A stretch of 64,000 nt of DNA, taken from contig NZ_CP135971.1 in assembly GCF_032463525.1 (NCBI RefSeq), positions 3,410,001 to 3,474,000 on the forward strand, in the 5' to 3' direction. The position numbers and the translations under genes are program-made. How positions within the stretch are numbered: the stretch's first letter is position 1; the number at the start of each line of letters is the position of its first letter. The DNA is from Pseudomonas sp. DTU_2021_1001937_2_SI_NGA_ILE_001 (GTDB taxonomy: Bacteria; Pseudomonadota; Gammaproteobacteria; Pseudomonadales; Pseudomonadaceae). Of this stretch, positions 48,651 through 57,363 are shown piece after piece. The notes below the pieces were generated by a model. It was not told the origin of the DNA. It searched no databases and saw only the letters and a program-made list of their open reading frames with translations.

Positions 48651-50083
48651 GCCGTAGCGAAACTGTCTGGATCGTCGATGACGATCGTTCCATCCGCTGG
48701 GTATTGGAGAAGGCCTTGCAACAGGAAGGCATGACCACCCAGAGTTTCGACAGCGCCGATGGCGTGATGAGCCGCCTGGCGCGGCAACAGCCGGACGTGA
48801 TCATTTCCGACATCCGCATGCCCGGCGCCAGCGGCCTGGACCTGCTGGCACGCATTCGCGAGCAGCACCCGCGCCTGCCGGTCATCATCATGACCGCGCA
48901 TTCGGACCTCGACAGCGCCGTGGCCTCCTACCAGGGCGGCGCCTTCGAATACCTGCCCAAGCCATTCGACGTCGACGAAGCCGTGTCGCTGGTCAAGCGT
49001 GCCAACCAGCACGCCCAGGAACAGCAGGGCCTCGACACGCCACCGGCGATGGCCCGCACCCCGGAGATCATCGGTGAAGCCCCGGCGATGCAGGAGGTGT
49101 TCCGCGCCATCGGCCGCCTGAGCCACTCCAACATCACCGTGTTGATCAACGGCGAGTCCGGTACCGGCAAGGAGCTGGTGGCGCATGCCCTGCATCGCCA
49201 CAGCCCGCGCTCGATCGCCCCCTTCATTGCCCTGAACATGGCGGCGATTCCCAAGGACCTCATGGAGTCCGAGCTGTTCGGCCATGAGAAAGGCGCCTTT
49301 ACCGGCGCGGCCAACCTGCGGCGCGGGCGCTTCGAGCAGGCTGACGGCGGCACGCTGTTCCTCGACGAAATCGGTGACATGCCTGCCGACACCCAGACCC
49401 GCCTGCTGCGCGTACTGGCCGACGGCGAGTTCTACCGCGTGGGTGGCCATACCCCGGTCAAGGTCGACGTGCGCATCATCGCCGCCACGCACCAGAACCT
49501 CGAAGGCCTGGTCCACGCCGGCAAGTTCCGTGAAGACCTGTTCCACCGCCTGAACGTCATCCGCATCCACATCCCGCGGCTGTCCGACCGTCGCGAGGAC
49601 ATTCCGACCCTGGCCCGTCACTTCCTCAGCCGCGCCGCCCAGGAACTGGCCGTGGAGCCCAAGCTGCTCAAGGCCGAGACCGAGGAGTACCTCAAGCACC
49701 TGCCCTGGCAGGGCAACGTGCGGCAACTGGAGAACACCTGCCGCTGGATCACCGTCATGGCCTCGGGCCGCGAGGTGCACATCAGCGACCTGCCGCCGGA
49801 ACTGCTCAACGTGCCGCAGGACGCCGCGCCGGTCACCAACTGGGAACAGGCGCTGCGCCAGTGGGCCGACCAGGCGCTGTCGCGCGGCCAGTCCAGCCTG
49901 CTGGACAGCGCCGTGCCGGCCTTCGAGCGGATCATGATCGAGACGGCCCTCAAGCACACCGCCGGTCGCCGTCGCGATGCCGCCGTGTTGCTCGGCTGGG
50001 GCCGCAATACCCTGACCCGCAAGATCAAGGAACTGGGCATGAAGGTCGACGGCAGCGACGAGGACGACGGCGAAGAGAGCTGA
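48647..50083 (+). CDS. ntrC: Nitrogen regulation response regulator NtrC (GlnG)
   Basis: Sigma-54 enhancer-binding activator of nitrogen genes. The 478-residue protein has a receiver with phospho-acceptor Asp55 (SDIRMPG), the AAA+ domain with NGESGTGKE, the sigma-54 contact loop GAFTGA and the GRRRDAAVLLGWGRNTLTRK helix-turn-helix. It would bind the sites seen before glnA and ntrB. Co-translated with ntrB by a four-base overlap. Confidence 0.97.
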   Translation: MSRSETVWIVDDDRSIRWVLEKALQQEGMTTQSFDSADGVMSRLARQQPDVIISDIRMPGASGLDLLARIREQHPRLPVIIMTAHSDLDSAVASYQGGAFEYLPKPFDVDEAVSLVKRANQHAQEQQGLDTPPAMARTPEIIGEAPAMQEVFRAIGRLSHSNITVLINGESGTGKELVAHALHRHSPRSIAPFIALNMAAIPKDLMESELFGHEKGAFTGAANLRRGRFEQADGGTLFLDEIGDMPADTQTRLLRVLADGEFYRVGGHTPVKVDVRIIAATHQNLEGLVHAGKFREDLFHRLNVIRIHIPRLSDRREDIPTLARHFLSRAAQELAVEPKLLKAETEEYLKHLPWQGNVRQLENTCRWITVMASGREVHISDLPPELLNVPQDAAPVTNWEQALRQWADQALSRGQSSLLDSAVPAFERIMIETALKHTAGRRRDAAVLLGWGRNTLTRKIKELGMKVDGSDEDDGEES

Positions 50084-50198
50084 CGAAAGGGCAGGCCCGG
50101 CCCTCAAGGGCTGGCAGCCTGCGCTGTCATTTCTGTCAGTTTACGCCCCTGGTATTCGCTGATTAGCTCCGGTCCAAGGCCTTGCCCGGCAAGGCCAC

Positions 50199-51407
50199 AT
50201 GGAGCTGACTGCGATGGACCCACGCCTTGCGCCCGGTGGCTGCCGCCACCTGCCTCCCTGCCTGCCGCCACGTGCCTCCCTGCGCCAGCGTGATCGCGTG
50301 GTGGACTACGAGCTGGCCGAAATGGCCGTGCTGCTGCGCACCGGTGAGCTGAGTGCCGAACAGCTGGCCATCGCCTATCTGGCGCGCCTCTACGAATTCG
50401 AAGACCGCCTGCGCGCCTGTGGTGCCGACCAGGGCTATTGCCTGACCCTGCACATCGACGCCCAGCAGGCGCTGACCCGCGCGCGGCTGGCCGATCAATG
50501 GCTGAACAATCCCGATGACCCACGCGGCCCGGCCCCGGTGCTGTGCGGCATCGTGCTGGGCATCCGCGAATCGCTGGCGGTACCGGCACGGCGCAACAGT
50601 CCCTGGCGCCTGGCCGACTCGTCTCTGGCTACACGCCTGCTGGACCAGGGTGCGGTACTGCTGGGTCCGCTGCGTGACCCGACCCACGCCGAAGGCAATG
50701 CTGCCGGCCTGAGCGCCATTTCGCCTGTCGCACGGCTGTGCGCAGCGGCACTGGGCGAAACCGCTGACGAGGCGTTCATGATTCCCACCGCCGCGCATGG
50801 CGCCAGCGGCATCAAGCCCTCGCTGGGGCTGGCGATGGGCTGGGACGTGCCGGGCAGCATCGCCCGCTCGGTGCGCGACGCCGCCCTGGTGCTGGAAGCC
50901 ATCACCGGCAGCCCGGCCAGTACCGCGCCGGTGCGCTGGCCGGTGAGCGCCCGCGACCAGGCCCGCCCACTCACAGCCGTAAGGATCGGTGTGCCCTGCC
51001 CGACCGATACGCTCGGCGCGCTGTTCACCGAGCAGATCCTGCAACGCCTGTACGCCCAGTTGGCCGAACTGGGCGCACAACTGGTCGAGCTTGCCGCCCA
51101 TCCGCAAAGCTGGGACGCGGTGCTGGCGGAACAGGCGCTGGACTTCATCCTGCTGCTGCCCCAGGGCGGCCGGCTGCCGAACCTGCCGGGCTGGCCGATG
51201 GTCACGTTCCCGGTGGGCCTGAGCGCCGACGCGGGGGCGCTGAACGCGGCGTTCTGCGGGCCGCACCTGAGCGATGCGGCGCTGGTGCAGGCCGCCCTGG
51301 ATTTCCAGGCGCACTACCCGCAATACCATGACAGCGCGCCCTTGCTGCGCCTGGCCAGCGCCGCTTCGGCAATCACTGCGCCAAGGATGGCCTGGCCCAC
51401 AGGTTGA
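50199..51407 (+). CDS. Amidase-fold protein with degenerate active site
   Basis: A 402-residue protein aligned by eye with the amidase signature family, including LSAEQLAIAYLARL near the start and SGIKPSLGLA. The expected catalytic Lys (V-K-D) is Arg123 in GIVLGIRESLAV; the GGSSGGSAA loop reads HAEGNAAGLSAIS; the GGSIRxPA strand reads ADEAFMIPTAA. The Ser-Ser-Lys triad therefore looks lost, suggesting a pseudoenzyme or altered chemistry. ATG 50199 or 50214 may be used (GGAG nine bases before the latter). The 3' end overlaps the convergent aldo/keto reductase gene by 35 bp. Confidence 0.72.
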   Translation: MELTAMDPRLAPGGCRHLPPCLPPRASLRQRDRVVDYELAEMAVLLRTGELSAEQLAIAYLARLYEFEDRLRACGADQGYCLTLHIDAQQALTRARLADQWLNNPDDPRGPAPVLCGIVLGIRESLAVPARRNSPWRLADSSLATRLLDQGAVLLGPLRDPTHAEGNAAGLSAISPVARLCAAALGETADEAFMIPTAAHGASGIKPSLGLAMGWDVPGSIARSVRDAALVLEAITGSPASTAPVRWPVSARDQARPLTAVRIGVPCPTDTLGALFTEQILQRLYAQLAELGAQLVELAAHPQSWDAVLAEQALDFILLLPQGGRLPNLPGWPMVTFPVGLSADAGALNAAFCGPHLSDAALVQAALDFQAHYPQYHDSAPLLRLASAASAITAPRMAWPTG

Positions 51408-52410
51408 TACCGCCTTCCACGGCGTAGCGGTCGATCTCGGCCAGTTCCTCGGCACTGAACGCCAGGTTCTGCAGGGCGGCAACGTTCTCGACGATCTGCT
51501 CCGGGCGGCTGGCACCGATCAGCGCCGAAGTCACCCGCGGGTCGCGCAGCGTCCAGGCCAGGGCCATCTGCGCCAGGCTCTGGCCACGGCGGCGGGCGAT
51601 CTCGTTGAGCTGGCGCACGTGCGCCAGGTTCTGCTCCGAGAGGTGCTCGGCCCTCAGCGAGCCGCCGCCCGGCCGGTTGACCCTGGCATCCTCCGGGACA
51701 CCTTGAAGGTATTTGTCTGACAGCAGCCCCTGGGCCAGGGCGGTGAACACGATGACGCCGGCACCCAGCTCGCCGGTGGTGTCCAGCAGGTCCTTTTCCA
51801 CCCAACGGTTGAGCAGGTTGTAGGCCGGCTGATGAATGAGCAGCGGCACCCGCCATTGCTTGAGCAGCTCGGCGATCTGCCGGGTCTTGGCCCCGGAGTA
51901 CGAGGAGATGCCGATGTACAGCGCCTTGCCCTGCTGCACGGCGGTGGCCAGGGCACTGGCGGTTTCCTCCAGTGGCGTGTCGGGGTCGAAGCGGTGCGAA
52001 TAGAAGATATCCACATAATCCAGGCCCAGGCGCTTGAGGCTCTGGTCAAGGCTGGCCAGCACGTACTTGCGCGACCCGCCACCCTGGCCGTACGGTCCGG
52101 GCCACATGTCCCAGCCGGCCTTGGTGGAGATGATCAGCTCGTCGCGGTAGGCGTGGAAATCCTCGCGCAACAGGCGGCCGAAGTTCACCTCGGCGCTGCC
52201 GTAGGGCGGGCCATAGTTGTTGGCCAGGTCGAAATGGGTGATGCCCAGGTCGAAGGCGGTGCGCAACATGGCGCGCTGGGTGTCGATGGGCGTGGCGTCA
52301 CCGAAGTTGTGCCACAGCCCCAGCGACAGCGCCGGCAACAGCAGGCCACTGGTTCCGGTGCGGCGGTAGAGCATGTCGTCGTAGCGGTTGGGTGCAGCGA
52401 TGTAGGTCAT
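51373..52410 (-). CDS. Aldo/keto reductase, YghZ-like
   Basis: A 345-residue NADPH-dependent (beta/alpha)8 oxidoreductase. The catalytic Asp and Tyr are in FDLANNYGPPYG, the Lys in ISTKAGWDMWPG and the His in FYSHRFDPDTP. The WPGPYGQGGGSRK loop marks the YghZ/Gpr subfamily, which reduces L-glyceraldehyde-3-phosphate and methylglyoxal. Its natural substrate here is unknown. A type A REP pair separates it from the upstream binding-protein gene. Confidence 0.9.
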   Translation of the reverse strand: MTYIAAPNRYDDMLYRRTGTSGLLLPALSLGLWHNFGDATPIDTQRAMLRTAFDLGITHFDLANNYGPPYGSAEVNFGRLLREDFHAYRDELIISTKAGWDMWPGPYGQGGGSRKYVLASLDQSLKRLGLDYVDIFYSHRFDPDTPLEETASALATAVQQGKALYIGISSYSGAKTRQIAELLKQWRVPLLIHQPAYNLLNRWVEKDLLDTTGELGAGVIVFTALAQGLLSDKYLQGVPEDARVNRPGGGSLRAEHLSEQNLAHVRQLNEIARRRGQSLAQMALAWTLRDPRVTSALIGASRPEQIVENVAALQNLAFSAEELAEIDRYAVEGGINLWARPSLAQ

Positions 52411-52434
52411 TGCGTGTTACCTCATGAAGGCAGA

Positions 52435-52524
52435 GTAGGAGCGGCTTTAGCCGCGAAGCGACTGCATGTTCCCAGCAGATGCAGTGAGTTTTCTGGCGCT
52501 TTCGCGGCTAAAGCCGCTCCTACC
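52435..52524. repeat. Inverted pair of REP palindromes (type A)
   Basis: GTAGGAGCGGCTTTAGCCGC is mirrored by GCGGCTAAAGCCGCTCCTAC. The right arm reaches into the 3' end of the neighbouring gene: its minus-strand GGTAGG supplies that gene's TAG stop. Confidence 0.85.
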
Positions 52525-53473
52525 GGTCTGCGGGCCGCCAGATCGCCTGGCTGATATCCACTTTTTTGGGCAGCAGGCGACTGTCGAAGAACAGGTCGGC
52601 GGTGGCCTGCTGGGCCTGGATGATCTGCGCACTGATCGGCAGGCTCGGCGATACTGGACGATGGTCGATGTACAGGCCGATCACCTCGGCGGGCAGGCCC
52701 ATGCTGCGACTGAGGATTTCGATGCTCTGCGCGCGCTGGCTGCGGGTCAGTTCGTCGGCGCCGGTCAACTGGTCGAGGACCTGCTGCACGAACGCCGGGT
52801 GCTGCTCGGCGAAGCGGCGCCGTGCGGTATACACCGGGCCGGACAGGCCCAGGCCGGTGCCGTCGGCGAGCAGGCGGCTGTGGCCTTCGACCAGGGCGAT
52901 GGAGTAGTACGGGTCCCAGATCGCCCAGGCGTCGACGCTGCCATTTTCGAACGCGGCACGGGCATCGGCGGGGCTGAGGTACACCGGCTGGATGTCTTTG
53001 AAGGCCAACCCGGCCTTGAGCAGCGCACGCAACACCAGGTTGTGGGCGCTGGAACCCTTCTGCAGGGCGACCTTGCGGCCCTTGAGGTCTTCGACCTTGT
53101 GCAGCGGGCTGTCCTGGCGCACCAGAATCACCTCGGCAGCCGGCTTGGCCGGCTCGGCGCCGATGTACACCAGGTCGGCGCCCGCCAGCTGGGCGAAGAT
53201 CGGCGGGATGTCACCGGTCGAGGCGATGTCCAGGCTGCCGATGTTCAGCGCCTCCAGCATCTGCGGCCCGGCAGGGAATTCGATCCATTTCACCTGCGTC
53301 TGTGGGAAGCGCTTTTCCAGCAGCGCCTGTTCCTTGGCCAGCACCAGGGGAATCGAGCCCTTCTGGTAACCGATGCGCAAGGTGTCCGGGTCGGCTGCGG
53401 CGGTGTCGATCAGCCCGCAGAACGCCAGAGCGGCGGCGAACAATGCCAGTGGTTTCATGCTCAGTCCTGTCAT
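52520..53473 (-). CDS. SsuA-like ABC transporter substrate-binding protein
   Basis: A 317-residue periplasmic binding protein of the aliphatic sulfonate/nitrate/taurine type. A signal peptide ends near T-A-A-A. LRIGYQKGSIPLVLAK, GSLDIASTGDIPPIFA and VDAWAIWDPYYS are typical of SsuA/TauA. The start at 53473 is supported by AGGAGG just upstream and lies only 4 bp after the monooxygenase gene. No permease or ATPase gene is adjacent, so it must share one encoded elsewhere. The stop lies in a REP repeat. Confidence 0.85.
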   Translation of the reverse strand: MTGLSMKPLALFAAALAFCGLIDTAAADPDTLRIGYQKGSIPLVLAKEQALLEKRFPQTQVKWIEFPAGPQMLEALNIGSLDIASTGDIPPIFAQLAGADLVYIGAEPAKPAAEVILVRQDSPLHKVEDLKGRKVALQKGSSAHNLVLRALLKAGLAFKDIQPVYLSPADARAAFENGSVDAWAIWDPYYSIALVEGHSRLLADGTGLGLSGPVYTARRRFAEQHPAFVQQVLDQLTGADELTRSQRAQSIEILSRSMGLPAEVIGLYIDHRPVSPSLPISAQIIQAQQATADLFFDSRLLPKKVDISQAIWRPADR

Positions 53474-53477
53474 AGGT

Positions 53478-54833
53478 TCACCCCTCCTGCCGGAGGGATG
53501 CGGTGGATTCGAAACGGTTGGCCGGCCGCTGCAGGCCCAGGTGTTCACGCAGGGTCGTGCCCTCGTAGGCCGTACGGAACAGCCCGCGTCGTTGCAGCTC
53601 CGGCACCAGCAACCGCGCGACGTCTTCCAGGCCGCCGGGCAGGTGCGGCACCAGCACGTTGAAGCCGTCGGCTGCGCCGTTCTCGAACCAGTTCTGCAGT
53701 TCATCGGCGATCTGCGTGGGGGTGCCGACCAGGCTGTAGTGCCCTCGCCCACCGGCGATGCGTCGGCCCAATTGCCCAAGGTTGAGGTGCTCCCGGGCCG
53801 CCAGTTCGGTGAGCAGCGCCTGGCGACTGCGCTGACCGCTGTCGGTCAGCGGCAGCTCGGGCAGCGGGCCGTCCAACGGGTAGCCCGACAAATCGAAGTT
53901 GCCCAGCATGCGCCCCAGCAGGGCCACGCCCACCTGCGGTTCGACCAGGTCCTGGAAGGCTTCGAATTTGCCGCGGGCCAGCGCTTCGCTCTCATCCACG
54001 ACGATCAGCACGCCGGGCATGATCTTCAACGAATCCGCCTGGCGCCCGTAGGCCGCCAGGCGCCCCTTGAGGTCGGCGTAGAACGCCTGGGCACTGGCCA
54101 GCGAGGTCTGCGCGGTGAACACCACTTCGGCAGTGCGCGCTGCCAGGTCGCGGCCAATCTCCGAAGAGCCAGCCTGCACCACCACCGGCTGGCCCTGGGG
54201 CGAGCGCGCCACGTTCAGCGGCCCCTTGACCCGGAAGTGCTCGCCCTGGTGATCCAGCACATGCAGCTTGGCCGGGTCGTAGTACTGCCCACTGGCCTTG
54301 TCACGGCTGAAGGCATCATCCGCCCAGCTGTCCCACAGGCCGGTGACCACCTCGTGGAACTCCTTGGCCCGGCTGTAGCGCTCGGCATGCCCCACATGCT
54401 CGTCACGGCCGAAGTTCTGCGCCTCGGCGGCGGCGTCCGAGGTCACCAGGTTCCAGCCGGCGCGGCCGCCGGACAGGTGATCCAATGAGGCGAACTTGCG
54501 CGCCACGTGGTAGGGCTCGTTGTAGGTGGTGGTGGCCGTGGCGATCAGGCCGATGCGTTCGGTCACCGCCGCCAGTGCCGAGAGCAGGGTCAGCGGCTCG
54601 AAGTGATCGGAGCGGGCCATGCGGCTGGCGATGTCGCCGCTGGCCGCCGCCACGCTGTCGGCCACGAACAGGGTGTCGAAGCACGCGGCCTCGGCCACCT
54701 GCGCCAGGTGCCGGTAGTGCTTGAAGTCCAGCCCCGCGTCGGCGGGCACCTGCGGATGACGCCAGGCCGCGACGTGGTGCCCGGTGGCCATCAGGAATGC
54801 GCCCAGTTTCAGTTGGCGAGCGGGTGTGCTCAT
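53478..54833 (-). CDS. NtaA/SnaA/DszA family FMN-dependent monooxygenase
   Basis: A 451-residue bacterial luciferase-fold enzyme using FMNH2 and O2. It has LKLGAFLMATGHHVAAWRHP at its start, ATTTYNEPYHVARKFASLDH, GRAGWNLVTS and the flavin-site QAGSSEIGRDLAA. Family members act on NTA/EDTA-type chelates, dibenzothiophene sulfone or organosulfur compounds. Next to an SsuA-like binding protein, sulfur scavenging is the best guess. AAGGAG lies eight bases before ATG 54833. The reductase partner is not seen. Confidence 0.87.
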   Translation of the reverse strand: MSTPARQLKLGAFLMATGHHVAAWRHPQVPADAGLDFKHYRHLAQVAEAACFDTLFVADSVAAASGDIASRMARSDHFEPLTLLSALAAVTERIGLIATATTTYNEPYHVARKFASLDHLSGGRAGWNLVTSDAAAEAQNFGRDEHVGHAERYSRAKEFHEVVTGLWDSWADDAFSRDKASGQYYDPAKLHVLDHQGEHFRVKGPLNVARSPQGQPVVVQAGSSEIGRDLAARTAEVVFTAQTSLASAQAFYADLKGRLAAYGRQADSLKIMPGVLIVVDESEALARGKFEAFQDLVEPQVGVALLGRMLGNFDLSGYPLDGPLPELPLTDSGQRSRQALLTELAAREHLNLGQLGRRIAGGRGHYSLVGTPTQIADELQNWFENGAADGFNVLVPHLPGGLEDVARLLVPELQRRGLFRTAYEGTTLREHLGLQRPANRFESTASLRQEG

Positions 54834-54878
54834 GGTTACCACTCCTTGAAGGTGTCTGAGGTTGTTGCACGCAATGGC

Positions 54879-57149
54879 TCAGAAATCCTTGCGCAGCTGG
54901 ACGCCGAAGTAGCGCTCGTCATCACGGGGGACGGCGCGGTACACGTAGTTGCCGCCGGTGGCCAGCATGGGTGAGTAGGACTTGTCGGCGAGGTTTTTGC
55001 CCAGCAGGGCCACGCGCCAGCCGGCGTTGTAGTCGGCCAGGGCCACGCTGGCGTTCCAGATGCCATAGGCGCCCTGCTGGGTGTCCGGGTTCTGGCTGAT
55101 GTCGTACTGCACTTCGCTCTGCCAGCTGTAATCGGTGCTCAGCTCGACATCCAGACCGTTGTCCAGCGGGATGCTGTAGTCGGCCCGTACGTAGCTTTTC
55201 CAGTCCGGGCTGTAAGGCAGCGGCTTGCCGTCGACGTTGCAGGACGCCGCCGCACCGGCCGGGCAGGCGAAGCTGTCGATGCGTGCCTTGGTGTAGGCCA
55301 GCGCGCCGGAGAGCTTCAGCTGCGAGGTCACCTGCAGGGCGTAGTCCAGCTCCACGCCTTCGGTCTTGACGCTGCCGGCGTTGATCAGGCGGGTCACCAC
55401 CTGGCCCGCCACGCTGTCGAAAAAGTTGGCCTGGTAGTTGTCGTAGTCGCTGTGGAACACCGCCAGGTTGGTGGTCAGCCGGTTGTTCCAGGCGCTGGCC
55501 TTGATACCCGCCTCCCAGGTGTTGGAGGTCTCCGGCTTGAGCGCGTTGGTGTCACGCGGCTGCATGTTGAAGAACACGTTGTAGGCCGGGCCCTTGTAGC
55601 CGCGCGAGTAGGTCAGGTAGGTGGTCACGCTGTCGCTGAGGTCGTACTGCAGGCCCAGGCGCCCGGACTTGCCCTCCTCGTCCACCGAGCCGGAACTGGC
55701 AGTGCCCGGCTGGATGCCGCTGACCGTTACCGCCGAGGTCGATACGCGGCGGTGATCGTATTTCAGGTCGTCATGCGTCCAGCGCAGGCCGGCGATAGCG
55801 CGCAGGTCGGAGGTGAAGTTGAAGGTGGTTTCACCGAACACCGAGTAGCTGTCGTTGGTGGTGCTGTAGTCGGCCACGCCCCGGTCCTGGCTGGTCGGGG
55901 TAATCAAGGTGCGGCGGTAGGTTTCGTCACTCTTGCCATGCATGTAGAACAGCCCGCCGACGTACTCGACGAACTCGCCCTTGGGCGAGGCCAGGCGCAG
56001 CTCCTGGGAATACTGGTTGTACTCCAGTTGGCCCTTGTCCTCGGTGCCGGGGAACGCCGCGGTGATGGTGCCCAGGCGGTCGCCGTCCTGGTACTGAGTG
56101 TTGTCCCAGCCACGCCAGGCGGTGATCGAGGTCAGGGTGTAGTCGCCCAGTTGCCAGTCCAGTTGCCCCGACAGCCCTTTGTTCACGTCGTCGACATGGC
56201 TGCGGTAGTCGCTGACCACGTCGCGGTTGTCGTTGCTGGCGCGTACCGGTGCCAGGGCGCTGGCGAAGGCTGGCGTCAGCGCCTTGCTGACCACGCCATT
56301 GGGTGCATCGTCGTGGGCCTGCTGGTAGTCGCCGATCAGGGTGAAGGTGATGTCGTCATTCGGAGTGAACTGCAGCTTGCCGCGCACGCCCTTGCGGTTG
56401 TAGCCGTTGACCTCCTGGCCGTTGAGCTTGTTGTCGACATTGCCGTCGTAGCTGCCGAACAGCGTGGTGACCGAGCCCTTGAGGGTGCCAGGAATCAGCG
56501 CACCGCCAATGCCGAAGCGGGTGCGGCTTTCGTTGCCGGTGTACCACGACTGGTCGATGTAGCCGTGGGTTTCTTCACTGGGCGCCTTGGTGACGATATT
56601 CAACACACCTGCCGAGGCGTTCTTGCCGAACAGCGTGCCCTGCGGGCCACGCAGCACCTCGATGCGCTCCAGGTCGAGCAGGTCGAGGGTGGCCTGGCCG
56701 GGGCGGCCGAGCACCACGCCGTCGACCACCGTGGCTACGGTAGGCTCGACGCCCGGCGAGGTGGAAATGGTGCCGACGCCACGAATGAACAGTGAGGTGT
56801 CCTTGTTCGAGGCGCCGGTGCGGTAGTTCAGGGTCGGCACCTGCTGCACCAGGCTGGCGACGCCGTTGCGGTTGTCGCGCTCGAGCTGTTCGCCGTCGAC
56901 CACCGACACCGCCACGGGCACTTTTTGCAGGGACTCTTCGCGGCGCGTGGCGGTAACCGTCACGGCGTTGAGCACCGGCGCCTCGCTGGCGTTGCTGCCG
57001 GTCTCGGCCAGCGCCACGCCAGGCGCCAGCGGCAGGCTGCTCAAGCCCAGCAGCAGCCAGGCGCAGCGACGCTGCGTGGTGCGGTTGGCCTGGCCGATCG
57101 CCGTAGCCAGAAGAGAGTGTGTGGTGCCGCCGCCAAGTGTGCTGTGCAT
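54879..57149 (-). CDS. TonB-dependent outer-membrane receptor
   Basis: A 756-residue 22-stranded beta-barrel transporter energised by TonB-ExbBD. A long N-terminal extension and signal sequence (to about residue 50, ending A-L-A) precede a TonB-box-like VLNAVTVTATRREE, a plug domain with LFIRGVGTISTSPGVEP and RGPQGTLFGKNASAGVLNIVTK, and a barrel ending in Phe. It has no N-terminal signalling domain, so it is not an ECF-coupled receptor. The plug motifs resemble non-siderophore receptors. MHSTLGGG at 57149 is the chosen start; RBS weak. Likely imports the substrate used by the two following genes. Confidence 0.88.
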   Translation of the reverse strand: MHSTLGGGTTHSLLATAIGQANRTTQRRCAWLLLGLSSLPLAPGVALAETGSNASEAPVLNAVTVTATRREESLQKVPVAVSVVDGEQLERDNRNGVASLVQQVPTLNYRTGASNKDTSLFIRGVGTISTSPGVEPTVATVVDGVVLGRPGQATLDLLDLERIEVLRGPQGTLFGKNASAGVLNIVTKAPSEETHGYIDQSWYTGNESRTRFGIGGALIPGTLKGSVTTLFGSYDGNVDNKLNGQEVNGYNRKGVRGKLQFTPNDDITFTLIGDYQQAHDDAPNGVVSKALTPAFASALAPVRASNDNRDVVSDYRSHVDDVNKGLSGQLDWQLGDYTLTSITAWRGWDNTQYQDGDRLGTITAAFPGTEDKGQLEYNQYSQELRLASPKGEFVEYVGGLFYMHGKSDETYRRTLITPTSQDRGVADYSTTNDSYSVFGETTFNFTSDLRAIAGLRWTHDDLKYDHRRVSTSAVTVSGIQPGTASSGSVDEEGKSGRLGLQYDLSDSVTTYLTYSRGYKGPAYNVFFNMQPRDTNALKPETSNTWEAGIKASAWNNRLTTNLAVFHSDYDNYQANFFDSVAGQVVTRLINAGSVKTEGVELDYALQVTSQLKLSGALAYTKARIDSFACPAGAAASCNVDGKPLPYSPDWKSYVRADYSIPLDNGLDVELSTDYSWQSEVQYDISQNPDTQQGAYGIWNASVALADYNAGWRVALLGKNLADKSYSPMLATGGNYVYRAVPRDDERYFGVQLRKDF

Positions 57150-57263
57150 CTGCGTGCCTGCCTGAAATATGCCGAGTGGTATCGGTGCCCCACGCACCGA
57201 TGCTTGAAGGTCGGGCTAACCGGGTTCGGCATTCGCGGCGGCGAGTAGCAGACAGCCCTGGAC

Positions 57264-57275
57264 GTTAGCGCTAAC
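57264..57275. promoter_or_regulatory. LacI-family operator candidate
   Basis: A perfect 12-bp palindrome GTTAGCGCTAAC with central CG step, the usual form of LacI-family operators. It lies 89 bp before the regulator ATG and 114 bp before the receptor start, so it could control both. A TTACTT-N16-TATTAA pair at 57323-57350 may be the regulator promoter. Confidence 0.6.
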
Positions 57276-57363
57276 ATCGCCAGTATCAGGAAGCTCCCTA
57301 TAGAGCGTCCAATACTGAAAAATTACTTTTATATGCATTAAAGCTATTAAGGCGCCCGCATTC

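Noticed and set aside
48488..50107. 539-codon frame antisense to ntrC
   Set aside because: ntrC is unmistakable; the antisense reading has no family features.
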